Of a stretch of 43,621 nt of DNA, positions 33,930 through 42,373 are shown one piece after another. Position 1 is the stretch's first letter. Every line of letters begins with the position of its first letter. This DNA is from Nitrospirota bacterium (GTDB lineage Bacteria; Nitrospirota; Thermodesulfovibrionia; UBA6902). A program made the translations under genes and the position numbers. The stretch covers positions 1 through 43,621 of the forward strand of contig JACRPZ010000034.1 in assembly GCA_016222905.1 (NCBI GenBank), given 5' to 3'. The notes beneath the pieces were generated by a model. That model was not told where the DNA came from and did not search any database. It was given only the letters and a program-made list of their open reading frames with translations.

Positions 33930-35093
33930 TTATTGATTGAGATGTATTATATTATTCAATTTGTCAGATAGCGCTTCCGCAACAAGCTTATGCCCTTCAT
34001 AATTCCAATGTCCCCAGTGCAATAGAACGCTGTTGTTTTGATACGATTCTCTAAATACGCGCTGTAAGCCAATATATTCAATATCAAGAGATTTTGCATA
34101 TTCACTCAAATCGTCCTCAAAGAAATTCACATTGAAGGTTGCATCCATAGCTTTATACTGTCCTTCAACATTCGGCAGATAAGTGGATCCGTTATCAATA
34201 GTGACCAACATGAACTTAATCTTCTTCTCCAAGCAAATATCCGCCATCGTCTTAATTAATAATTTACATAGATTGTAACTTCTTAGGAAAGCCGGGGCAG
34301 GACTTTTTGTGGCGAGACTTAAATAACCATCTATCGAGTTTTGAGGGGCTGTTACTTTTTGTGCTCTGGATGACACATAAGCATTATATCTTTCTAAAAT
34401 TAAAGAGACAAGTGCAGAGTGCTGTTTAAGCGGACTGAGTAAACTTCTTATTTTGTAAGACCGAGTTTTATTGAAACTTGTATCCAGAATTAACTGTCCA
34501 TTACTGTCAAAATTATAAAAAGAACGAAAAGATGATGACGCTGTTTCTTTGCTGATATCATCAATGTCATTGCCGGGGACAAACAACAAAATTACCATAT
34601 CAGGAGAAAATTGAATCACTTTATTCTTTAAAGTTATCAACTCATCTGTCTGAGTAAAACCTGATTGTCCGAAATTCATCAGTTCGACTTTTATCTTGCG
34701 GTTATTATTTAAAACCTGTGCGGTTAAAGATAGAAAGGAATTTTCTGATTCAACCTGCAGCGCCTCGACATAACTGTCGCCAAGTACAGCAATTCGATAA
34801 GTGCCCGGTGGCTTTGCAAGCGACCATTCATTATCTCTAAAACCGTATTTATTAATCTTTCCAGTAATAGGATGATCATTTTCCTTTAACTGCCAATAAG
34901 TCGCGCCTGGGGTGTTTACCCATGCAAACAAAGGGTCTGTCTTTGCCCATGAAATTCTGGCGTTGAACAGATGCGTTGTTCGCAACAAGAATTCAAATGT
35001 TCCAATAAATAAAGTAAAAATGCAAAAAGCCATTAAAATATTTTTAAACCTAACGGTAAGTTTTTGCAAAAGATTTTTGGGGACAATTTTCAT
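33930..35093 (-). CDS. Membrane-anchored SGNH/GDSL-type hydrolase
   Basis: A 387-residue protein with one N-terminal anchor (about residues 15-40) and a periplasmic SGNH domain. The blocks are Ser in AVLGDSYVEALQV, Gly in LMNFGQSGFTQ, Asn in LLFVPGNDIDD and His in LLHWGHWNYEGHKLVAEAL. Such proteins are carbohydrate esterases or O-acetyltransferase partners (AlgX/AlgJ-like in layout). It probably adds or removes acyl groups on the glycan made by this locus. Its ATG directly abuts the stop of the second SGNH gene. No membrane O-acyltransferase (MBOAT) gene is present in the window. Confidence 0.82.
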   Translation of the reverse strand: MKIVPKNLLQKLTVRFKNILMAFCIFTLFIGTFEFLLRTTHLFNARISWAKTDPLFAWVNTPGATYWQLKENDHPITGKINKYGFRDNEWSLAKPPGTYRIAVLGDSYVEALQVESENSFLSLTAQVLNNNRKIKVELMNFGQSGFTQTDELITLKNKVIQFSPDMVILLFVPGNDIDDISKETASSSFRSFYNFDSNGQLILDTSFNKTRSYKIRSLLSPLKQHSALVSLILERYNAYVSSRAQKVTAPQNSIDGYLSLATKSPAPAFLRSYNLCKLLIKTMADICLEKKIKFMLVTIDNGSTYLPNVEGQYKAMDATFNVNFFEDDLSEYAKSLDIEYIGLQRVFRESYQNNSVLLHWGHWNYEGHKLVAEALSDKLNNIIHLNQ

Positions 35094-36278
35094 TCAGTTA
35101 GGTTCATTAGACGAACTTATCAGTCTATTCTCAATCAGAAAATTTCCAAAGAACTCTGCTTGCAGTTTGGCTCCTTCTAAGTTAACGTGGCGTCCATCAT
35201 AGTAGTAGCGTTTAGACTTTGGAAATTTGCTTGCAAAATCAAAGAAATAAACGCCAGTATCTTCCGATATTCTCTTCAATAAAAGGTTATTTTCCTCATG
35301 AGCAAAAATATATTCTTCAGAGCTTACTTCAACTAAAGGAGTAAATAGAGATGAATATGCAAACGAACTAATTACAATCTTTACGCCATAATTTTTTGCA
35401 ATAGCAATCATATTGCGAATGTTTCTTTCAAAATATACGGGTGTATTAGTTTTTAACATTTTCAAGGCGCTTATGTCTTTGAATATTCCTTGAGGATAGA
35501 CACCTTCATTTTTCTGTTTTATAAATAGATTTCCATAAAAACTATCAGGGATATTTTCATCTATAGTTCTATCAAATGCCGCATGGGGGGCGATAAGTCC
35601 TGCTCGGATCATTAGTATTCTTAGCAGAGTACTATACTCAAGCATGCTTGGCATAAACGACAAATTACCGAATGCTCTGCGTCCGGAGTTGTCGCCACGA
35701 TATGCTTCCTGCGGCCATACAAATCGTGGGTGGATATCATTAATTCCATGATAAATAATAATCATATCCGGTTCGAGATCTAAGATTTTCAGTTCAAGGT
35801 CTATGAGGGATTCCCAGCTGCTCCATCCGTCAGCCCCGGCATTTATTACCTGGACATTCTTAATACCTTTTTCTATAAGATATTTTTCAATCAAGTCAGG
35901 CCATGATTCTCCATAATCAGCCGCAGCACCATTATATGTATATGTTGTAGATCCACCCAGACAAAATATTCGAAACTGTTCATTTGGTTTAGGAATAGCA
36001 ATATTTTTCCCACGATACCCATAACTGTTGTGCCTATTTTTTCCGTTAACGTAGTTAGGAGTAGGATAATAGCCAATGTATCTATGAGGAGAATACTGGG
36101 GATTACTCATTTTTCTTCTTTTTTGCAATTGTTGCCAAGATGCATAACGAACAAATCTGGCTTCATTCGCCCAGTAAAGCAGGTAAATGTTCGCAGATAC
36201 TTCGAGTAAGCAAAAAATAAGAATAAATGATATAACAGCGATAGAAATGTTCAAGAAAATCTCGGAGATTTTCTTCAT
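35094..36278 (-). CDS. Membrane-anchored SGNH/GDSL-type hydrolase, second copy
   Basis: A 394-residue protein with an N-terminal anchor (about residues 10-33) and an SGNH domain: Ser in FCLGGSTTYTYNGAA, Gly in VINAGADGWSS, Asn in IIYHGINDIHPR and the D-x-x-H pair in YYYDGRHVNLEGAKLQ. The catalytic blocks are complete. It is clearly related to the downstream gene but diverged, with GGST in place of GDSY in block I, so the two are ancient paralogues with perhaps different acyl targets. The ribosome site GAAGGGA is well placed before ATG 36278. Confidence 0.83.
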   Translation of the reverse strand: MKKISEIFLNISIAVISFILIFCLLEVSANIYLLYWANEARFVRYASWQQLQKRRKMSNPQYSPHRYIGYYPTPNYVNGKNRHNSYGYRGKNIAIPKPNEQFRIFCLGGSTTYTYNGAAADYGESWPDLIEKYLIEKGIKNVQVINAGADGWSSWESLIDLELKILDLEPDMIIIYHGINDIHPRFVWPQEAYRGDNSGRRAFGNLSFMPSMLEYSTLLRILMIRAGLIAPHAAFDRTIDENIPDSFYGNLFIKQKNEGVYPQGIFKDISALKMLKTNTPVYFERNIRNMIAIAKNYGVKIVISSFAYSSLFTPLVEVSSEEYIFAHEENNLLLKRISEDTGVYFFDFASKFPKSKRYYYDGRHVNLEGAKLQAEFFGNFLIENRLISSSNEPN

Positions 36279-36714
36279 AAGTTTCCCTTCAATTCTATAT
36301 CTTCCAATGCTTTTTTCTTTGCAATAAATCTTATTATATAATCATTAAAAGCTGAAAATCCGCAGGATATTTTAAAAAATAACCTATAAATATTGGAGAT
36401 TTTTTTCACCGCAACGATGATTTCAATATATAACGTTAAAATTTTACCGAATTGCTCTATAAATCAACAACATTATGAAATGTGAATGTTTAAAGCTATG
36501 CTAAAAAGCACATAACATAACAACGTTAGTTATTTTAATCTTTTTGGGAAGGTAATACAATAGCGTTGAACACCGGCGCATGGTCTTTAATATAAAGATT
36601 TGGAAGTAGTATAAAAGCAGAATGATTATGATAAATAATAGTTTTTTCTTGTCATTATAGACAATATTCTTCTATCGTTCATGAGTTAATGTTTTTTAAG
36701 TCATTATTATCATG
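36279..36714. other. AT-rich gap between divergent polysaccharide genes
   Basis: No open frame of note is present in this 506-base gap (36279-36784). It is very AT-rich. On the minus strand a TATAAT (forward 36333-36338) about 55 bases before ATG 36278 may serve the SGNH pair, though its -35 is poor. No terminator, tRNA or conserved RNA was recognised. The rightward promoter is listed separately. Confidence 0.5.
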
Positions 36715-36742
36715 TTGGCAAAAGGTTTGAATATGATATTAT
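36715..36742 (+). promoter_or_regulatory. Promoter for the second GT39-like gene
   Basis: TTGGCA (36715-36720) is followed after 16 bases by TATTAT (36737-36742), each one base from consensus. It lies 42 bases before the ATG at 36785. Confidence 0.55.
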
Positions 36743-36784
36743 ATTTTTACTTTCATAGTACAAGATTTATCAAAAACAGCTTAG

Positions 36785-38449
36785 ATGTTTCTTAGGAAAG
36801 AAGCTAATATAGAAAAGACCATGAATTTAAAAAGAGAACATGTAGTACTCATGTGTATTCTGCTTATCGGAATCATAGCCAGAATCATAAAATTCGATGA
36901 ACCGGCATTTGTGCTGGATACGGTTGCCTTTTCGCGTCTTGGGAAGAATCTGGTTGAATACGGCAGATATAATTTCGGAGAAAACTATAATATGGGAGTA
37001 TTTTTCCCTCCAGGCTATCCATTCTTCATAGGCTTGCTCAATTTGGCAGTCAATAACCTTTTTGTCTCAGCCAAGCTCATATCTCTCATTTCAAGCTTTG
37101 TAACTATTCTCCTGTCTTATTTTATAGGGAAAGAGTTGTACAACAAGGAATCAGGTTTGTTTGCAGCCTTTGTTTACGCGCTTTATCCGGTTATACTGAT
37201 ACTTTCCGTTGACGCATATTCAGACGCCCTGTTCTTCTGTTTTATTCTTCTTTCAATTTATCTATTTCTGATATCGCTGAAGCATGATAATTATTTCATC
37301 TCTTTCTTAATCGGAATATCAGTTGGAGCTTCATATCTCACACGCCCGGAAGGTCAGTTTCTTTTGTTGTTACCTATTCTGCAGATATTCGGTGTATTCA
37401 GCGAAAAACTACATTTCAACAGTAAATACGTATTTAAAGCTATGCTAATTTTATTGATCTTCGGGATTATTATCTCTCCGTATATGCTTTTTCTCAAGAA
37501 TTATACCGGAAAGTTCAGTCCGACCGGAAAAGCTAATATCAGTATATTACTTGGAGAGTTGAGTGATGAAAGGGAATATCACGAAGTGGTGAACGCCCCT
37601 GACAATCTTTATGACAGGGCAGCCTTTACATTAACTGAAGACAAAACCGAACTTAAGGGATGGAACAAGAAGGAAAACCTATCATTGAAAGATTACATTT
37701 TTAAAGACCCTGTTGTTTTCTTAAAGAGGTATCAGAAAAATACGCTGCGTGAAATAAAGACCCTAAATAAGCTTCTCATGCCGATTCTATTGCCGTTCTT
37801 TTTCGCATTTTTCAGCAGGGATCTTTTTAAAAACAGAATCAGGTTGATATTTATCATATACCCAATGTTATTTTTCCTCATTTACCCGCTATTTATCATA
37901 ATAGAGAAGCAGACACTTTTTATAGTTATATTTCTCATATTATTTTCTTGTGCTGGTTTTTCGAATGCGCGTCAGGCTGTTTCCAGCTTAATCAACTATT
38001 ACGGCTTAGGGCAGAACAGGGCGCTTCAATTGGCAGAGAGAAATATCAAATACCTGATTCTTCTTATTCTGGTTTTAAGCAGTATTTCATATATTAGATA
38101 CTCGAGTTTCGATAAAGTTCCAAAATCTGCAGAACATGACAGAGCGGGGATTTACTTGAAAGAGAAGGCGCAGTCTGGGTATGAAGAAATCAATGTTATG
38201 TCCGCAAGGCCTTATGTAAGCTATTTCAGCAATGCAAAGTTTACGATGCTGCCATATGCTAACAGCGCTGACGTTGTTCATTTTGCAAAACTGTATAATG
38301 TCAATTATATTGTAGTTGATAAAAGGTTTTTGGGCAAATGGGACTTTTATAACGAACTAATAGAGATGCAGAAATATTCTGACGACGTTGAATTATTCTA
38401 TGAGGATGCTTCGGATTCATTAATAAAATTGTTTAAAGTAAAATTATAA
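36785..38449 (+). CDS. GT39/ArnT-like membrane glycosyltransferase, second copy
   Basis: A 554-residue multi-pass protein. After the first helix (about 15-30) the loop FDEPAFVLDTVAFSRLGKNL carries the acidic residues expected of GT39-type active sites, and FFPPGYPFFIGLL follows, matching the first GT39-like protein of the locus in layout. About eleven more helices and a C-terminal periplasmic domain of about 110 residues complete it. ATG 36785 is used; a second ATG at 36821 (reading MNLKREH) is equally possible. Donor is probably a polyprenyl-phosphate sugar. Acceptor unknown. Confidence 0.78.
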   Translation: MFLRKEANIEKTMNLKREHVVLMCILLIGIIARIIKFDEPAFVLDTVAFSRLGKNLVEYGRYNFGENYNMGVFFPPGYPFFIGLLNLAVNNLFVSAKLISLISSFVTILLSYFIGKELYNKESGLFAAFVYALYPVILILSVDAYSDALFFCFILLSIYLFLISLKHDNYFISFLIGISVGASYLTRPEGQFLLLLPILQIFGVFSEKLHFNSKYVFKAMLILLIFGIIISPYMLFLKNYTGKFSPTGKANISILLGELSDEREYHEVVNAPDNLYDRAAFTLTEDKTELKGWNKKENLSLKDYIFKDPVVFLKRYQKNTLREIKTLNKLLMPILLPFFFAFFSRDLFKNRIRLIFIIYPMLFFLIYPLFIIIEKQTLFIVIFLILFSCAGFSNARQAVSSLINYYGLGQNRALQLAERNIKYLILLILVLSSISYIRYSSFDKVPKSAEHDRAGIYLKEKAQSGYEEINVMSARPYVSYFSNAKFTMLPYANSADVVHFAKLYNVNYIVVDKRFLGKWDFYNELIEMQKYSDDVELFYEDASDSLIKLFKVKL

Positions 38450-38504
38450 AACTTTTGATTTGATAAATGAGTATCCTGAAGTTCGGGGGAAGTTCATTTT
38501 TTTG

Positions 38505-39227
38505 ATGAAAATCCCGGTTGTAAAAGAACATGGTTCATGGGTTGTCTTTATCTTCTCATCTGTTGCGGGTATTGCTGCCGGGTTGAAGGTCAACTCGCGG
38601 CATATGGATATTGACTTTTTCTTTGTGCCAATATTGACCATCGTCGGGCTGGCTTTCCTTATAAATTCCAAAGCTCCTCTTGCATCTGTGTTCAGGACAA
38701 AGACCGAGAAGAAGGCGTATCTCACATGGTTTGCGTTCTTCAGTGTCAGCGGAACTCTTCTTTTAATCCCGTTTCTTTATAACGGCTTAAAAACTTTTAT
38801 TGTTTTTTTGCCGCTTGTCTTGGGTTATCTGATTCTATTATCACTTGAGATGGAACATAATATCTTTGTTGAATTGCTTGGCTTTGCCATTCTGGCTTTA
38901 TCTGCGCCTATAGTTTATTTCGCGGTTACAGGCGCAATGTCATACAGGTTATATTTCGTGGTTTTTATATTTTTTGCCGCCGGTGTTTTTAAAGTAAGGA
39001 TGAGGATAAAAAAAGATTTGAAATACAGACTGTTGATGGGTTTTTACTCCATAGCGTCTTTGTTTGTTTTCTTCCTGCTTAATATGCCACTTGTTGTACT
39101 TGCGCCTTTCAGCGAAAATATCGTGTCTGCCATCAGGATGAGCGATCTAAAACTCAGGACAATCGGCAATATAGAGCTTATTAAAGGGCTGATCTTCACG
39201 GCGCTGCTCATCTTTTTTTGGCGCTAA
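38505..39227 (+). CDS. YwiC-like family membrane protein
   Basis: A 240-residue protein with about eight membrane helices. It starts MKIPVVKEHGSWVVFIFSSV; the KEHGxW motif before the first helix is the mark of YwiC-like proteins, whose function is unknown. The start is set at ATG 38505 because this motif normally lies at the N-terminus; an in-frame TTG at 38460 would add 15 residues. It stands between the polysaccharide genes and the str operon promoter, ten or so bases after the GT39-like gene in its longer form, so it may be the last gene of that transcript. Confidence 0.75.
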   Translation: MKIPVVKEHGSWVVFIFSSVAGIAAGLKVNSRHMDIDFFFVPILTIVGLAFLINSKAPLASVFRTKTEKKAYLTWFAFFSVSGTLLLIPFLYNGLKTFIVFLPLVLGYLILLSLEMEHNIFVELLGFAILALSAPIVYFAVTGAMSYRLYFVVFIFFAAGVFKVRMRIKKDLKYRLLMGFYSIASLFVFFLLNMPLVVLAPFSENIVSAIRMSDLKLRTIGNIELIKGLIFTALLIFFWR

Positions 39228-39250
39228 TCGAATAATTATTTTATTACCTA

Positions 39251-39279
39251 TTGACAAAATATTTTTTCCCTGATAAAAT
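39251..39279 (+). promoter_or_regulatory. Strong promoter of the str operon
   Basis: A perfect TTGACA (39251-39256), a 17-base spacer and TAAAAT (39274-39279), one base from consensus, stand 72 bases before the rpsL start. This is the best promoter match in the window and suits a highly expressed ribosomal operon. Confidence 0.8.
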
Positions 39280-39350
39280 CATCAGGTTTTCCTCACGAAA
39301 CATTCGTGCTTTATAAAACGGGGAAATCTTTAACATTAAAGGGAGGAACT

Positions 39351-39722
39351 TTGCCTACAATATCTCAGTTAGTAAAACATGACAGAAAACAGGTGCTTAA
39401 TAAAACTAAGAGCCCTGCTCTTATGTCATGCCCTCAAAGGAGGGGGGTATGCACAAGGGTCTATACGACTACTCCCAAGAAACCTAACTCAGCTTTAAGA
39501 AAGGTTGCCAGGATAAGACTTACCAATAAGATGGAAGTTACCGCTTACATACCCGGAGTCGGCCACAACCTTCAGGAACATTCCATTGTTCTCATAAGGG
39601 GTGGAAGGGTTAAGGACCTTCCAGGCGTCAGATACCACATAGTCAGGGGATCTCTTGATACCCTTGGTGTGGCGGATCGCAGAAGAAGCCGATCAAAGTA
39701 CGGTTCCAAGAAACCAAAGTAA
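39351..39722 (+). CDS. rpsL: 30S ribosomal protein S12
   Basis: S12 shapes the decoding centre of the 30S subunit. The start is TTG 39351, reading [13 protein letters not shown], with GGGAGG (39341-39346) ideally placed; an upstream in-frame ATG (39306) gives 15 extra residues foreign to the family. The resulting 123 residues match S12 length. [20 protein letters not shown] and the PGVRYH loop are intact. The lysine in the streptomycin-determining [10 protein letters not shown] loop is the wild-type residue. First gene of the str operon. Confidence 0.97.
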   Translation: MPTISQLVKHDRKQVLNKTKSPALMSCPQRRGVCTRVYTTTPKKPNSALRKVARIRLTNKMEVTAYIPGVGHNLQEHSIVLIRGGRVKDLPGVRYHIVRGSLDTLGVADRRRSRSKYGSKKPK

Positions 39723-39738
39723 TAGGGGTTAATCAGAT

Positions 39739-40209
39739 ATGCCAAGAAGAAAAGTGCCTGACAAAAGAGAAATCTTACCGGATCCACTTTACAACAGTAA
39801 ACTGGTGAGTAAGTTTGTTAATGCAATCATGCAGGACGGTAAAAAATCCACAGCGCAAAGAATATGCTATGGAGCTTTTGAAGTTATAAAGTCAAAAACC
39901 GGAAATGACCCTTTAAAGGTGTTTAAGACCGCTTTGGAGAATGTAAAGCCGGCTATTGAAGTTAAATCAAGGCGTGTCGGCGGGGCCACTTATCAGGTTC
40001 CTGTCGATGTCAGGCCGCAGAGAAGAATCGCCCTTGCTTTTAGGTGGATTAAAGGTTTCGCCGAAAAGCGCAGTGAACATACAATGAAAGATAAACTGGC
40101 TGCTGAACTTTTGGACGCAGCAAATAATACAGGTTCATCCATTAAAAAGAAATTGGATACACACAAAATGGCAGAAGCCAACAAGGCATTTGCTCATTAC
40201 AAGTGGTAA
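39739..40209 (+). CDS. rpsG: 30S ribosomal protein S7
   Basis: S7 nucleates assembly of the 30S head and lies near the exit site. The 156 residues match the family: [20 protein letters not shown], then [17 protein letters not shown] and a C-terminal stretch [10 protein letters not shown]. It follows rpsL by 16 bases and precedes fusA by 13, the conserved str order. In E. coli S7 represses translation of this operon; whether it does here cannot be seen. Confidence 0.98.
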   Translation: MPRRKVPDKREILPDPLYNSKLVSKFVNAIMQDGKKSTAQRICYGAFEVIKSKTGNDPLKVFKTALENVKPAIEVKSRRVGGATYQVPVDVRPQRRIALAFRWIKGFAEKRSEHTMKDKLAAELLDAANNTGSSIKKKLDTHKMAEANKAFAHYKW

Positions 40210-40222
40210 AGAGGCAATATAA

Positions 40223-42298
40223 TTGATACAGGAACTACTGCAAAAGACAAGGAATATCGGCATAATGGCTCACATAGATGCCGGTAAGACCACTACAACA
40301 GAGCGGATACTCTACTATACCGGTGTCACATATAAGATCGGAGAGGTTCACGAGGGTACCGCTGTTATGGACTGGATGCCTCAGGAGCAGGAGAGGGGAA
40401 TCACTATTACCTCGGCGGCTACTACATGTTCATGGAATGACCACAGGATAAATATAATAGATACGCCGGGACACGTTGACTTTACTATAGAAGTTGAGCG
40501 TTCACTCAGGGTGCTTGACGGAGCTGTTGCGCTATTTGATGCTGTTTCCGGAGTTGAGCCTCAATCAGAAACAGTCTGGAGGCAGGCGGACAAATATAAA
40601 GTTCCGAGAATTGCCTTTATAAACAAGATGGACAGGATGGGCGCTGATTTTGTTATGAGCGTTAATTCCATGATAGAGCGGCTTGGCGCAAATCCCGTGC
40701 CTGTGCAGATACCTGTAGGTAAGGAAGACGCGTTCATTGGCCCAATTGATCTTGTTAATATGAAAGCCTATTCATATAGCGATGATCTTGGGGCAAAGTT
40801 TATTGAAGGAGAGATTCCACATGAACTTCTACCTGCGGCGCTTGAATACAGAGATAAGATGATCGAGGCGCTTTCAGATTTTGATGATGCAATAATGGAA
40901 AAGTATTTGGCCGGAGAAGAGATAGACGCTGGCATGATTAAGTCCGCTTTAAGAAGAGGGACAAAAGAGCTTAGGATAACACCTGTGCTGTGCGGCACTG
41001 CTTTCAAAAACAAAGGGGTGCAGCAGCTTCTTGATGCAATTGTTGATTACCTCCCATGTCCTTTGGATATTCCTCCGGTGTCAGGAATAGAGCCGGACAG
41101 CGGCAAAAGTGTAATAAGGAAGGTGTCTGACAGCGAGCCTTTCTCAGCTCTTGCCTTTAAGATAATGACAGATCCTTTTGTCGGCCAGCTTACCTTTATG
41201 AGAGTCTACTCTGGAAAAATATCAGCAGGCTCTTATGTTTATAATTCAACTAAAGATGCAAAGGAACGCATAGGCAGGCTTGTGAAGATGCATTCAAATA
41301 ACAGGGAAGATATTAAAGATGTGTACGTTGGAGATATCGTTGCTGCTGTAGGGCTGAAGCGCACTCTTACGGGCGATACGCTCTGTGACCCTGATAATCC
41401 TGTAATCCTTGAGGCGATGGAATTCCCCGATCCAGTTATTTCCGTTGCAATTGAGCCTAAGACAAAGGCTGATCAGGAGAAGCTTTCCATAGCTCTGGGA
41501 AAGCTTGCGCAGGAGGACCCTTCATTCAAGGTGTCCTATGATGAAGAAGCAGGCCAGACTCTTATTGCCGGCATGGGAGAACTTCATCTTGATATAATAG
41601 TTGATCGTCTTCTGAGAGAATTCAATGTCGGCGCAAATGTAGGTAAACCGCAGGTTGCTTATAGGGAGACTATTAGACAGACCACAAAGGCGGAAGGTAA
41701 ATTTATCAGGCAGTCCGGAGGTCGCGGACAGTATGGTCATGTAAATATAATAGTTGAGCCTATGGATCCCGGCAGCAAATTTGAGTTTGTAAATAAAATT
41801 GTCGGGGGAACAGTTCCAAGAGAATATATTCCCGCAGTTGAAAAAGGCGTTAAAGAGGCTCTTGACAATGGCGTCCTTGCAGGATATCCGGTTGTTGATG
41901 TAAAGGTTACATTGTATGACGGCTCATACCATGAAGTGGATTCATCCGAAATGGCCTTTAAGATTGCGGCGTCCATGGCTTTTAAGAATGCAACCCGTAC
42001 GGCGGGTCCTGTATTGCTTGAGCCTATTATGGTAATAGAAGTTGTCACTCCTGAAGAGTACATGGGTGATGTAATAGGCGACCTTAATTCGAGGAGAGGA
42101 AGGATTCAGACAATGACACAGCGCACAAAGGTTCAGGTAATCTCAGCTCTTGTGCCGCTCTCTTCCATGTTTGGATATGCTACTGACATGAGATCAAAGA
42201 CTCAGGGGCGCGCAACATATACGATGCAGTTTTCTCATTACGAAGAGCTTCCAAAAAGCATTTCCGAGGAGATAGTGGCAAAGGTCAGAGGCAGCTGA
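40223..42298 (+). CDS. fusA: Elongation factor G
   Basis: The translocase GTPase of translation. The 691-residue protein has the G1 motif [15 protein letters not shown], switch [10 protein letters not shown], the NKMD motif in FINKMDRMG, and domains II to V in normal order, including [10 protein letters not shown] and the domain V segment [12 protein letters not shown]. It starts with TTG 40223, with GAGGC eight bases upstream; no ATG is better placed. Unlike tuf it mixes all three isoleucine codons. Confidence 0.98.
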   Translation: MIQELLQKTRNIGIMAHIDAGKTTTTERILYYTGVTYKIGEVHEGTAVMDWMPQEQERGITITSAATTCSWNDHRINIIDTPGHVDFTIEVERSLRVLDGAVALFDAVSGVEPQSETVWRQADKYKVPRIAFINKMDRMGADFVMSVNSMIERLGANPVPVQIPVGKEDAFIGPIDLVNMKAYSYSDDLGAKFIEGEIPHELLPAALEYRDKMIEALSDFDDAIMEKYLAGEEIDAGMIKSALRRGTKELRITPVLCGTAFKNKGVQQLLDAIVDYLPCPLDIPPVSGIEPDSGKSVIRKVSDSEPFSALAFKIMTDPFVGQLTFMRVYSGKISAGSYVYNSTKDAKERIGRLVKMHSNNREDIKDVYVGDIVAAVGLKRTLTGDTLCDPDNPVILEAMEFPDPVISVAIEPKTKADQEKLSIALGKLAQEDPSFKVSYDEEAGQTLIAGMGELHLDIIVDRLLREFNVGANVGKPQVAYRETIRQTTKAEGKFIRQSGGRGQYGHVNIIVEPMDPGSKFEFVNKIVGGTVPREYIPAVEKGVKEALDNGVLAGYPVVDVKVTLYDGSYHEVDSSEMAFKIAASMAFKNATRTAGPVLLEPIMVIEVVTPEEYMGDVIGDLNSRRGRIQTMTQRTKVQVISALVPLSSMFGYATDMRSKTQGRATYTMQFSHYEELPKSISEEIVAKVRGS

Positions 42299-42373
42299 AA
42301 AAAATAATTACGAGTAAAAATATTAGATAAATTTAAACTTCTGGTTTTTATATTAACAGGGGGAGGCGGAGAA

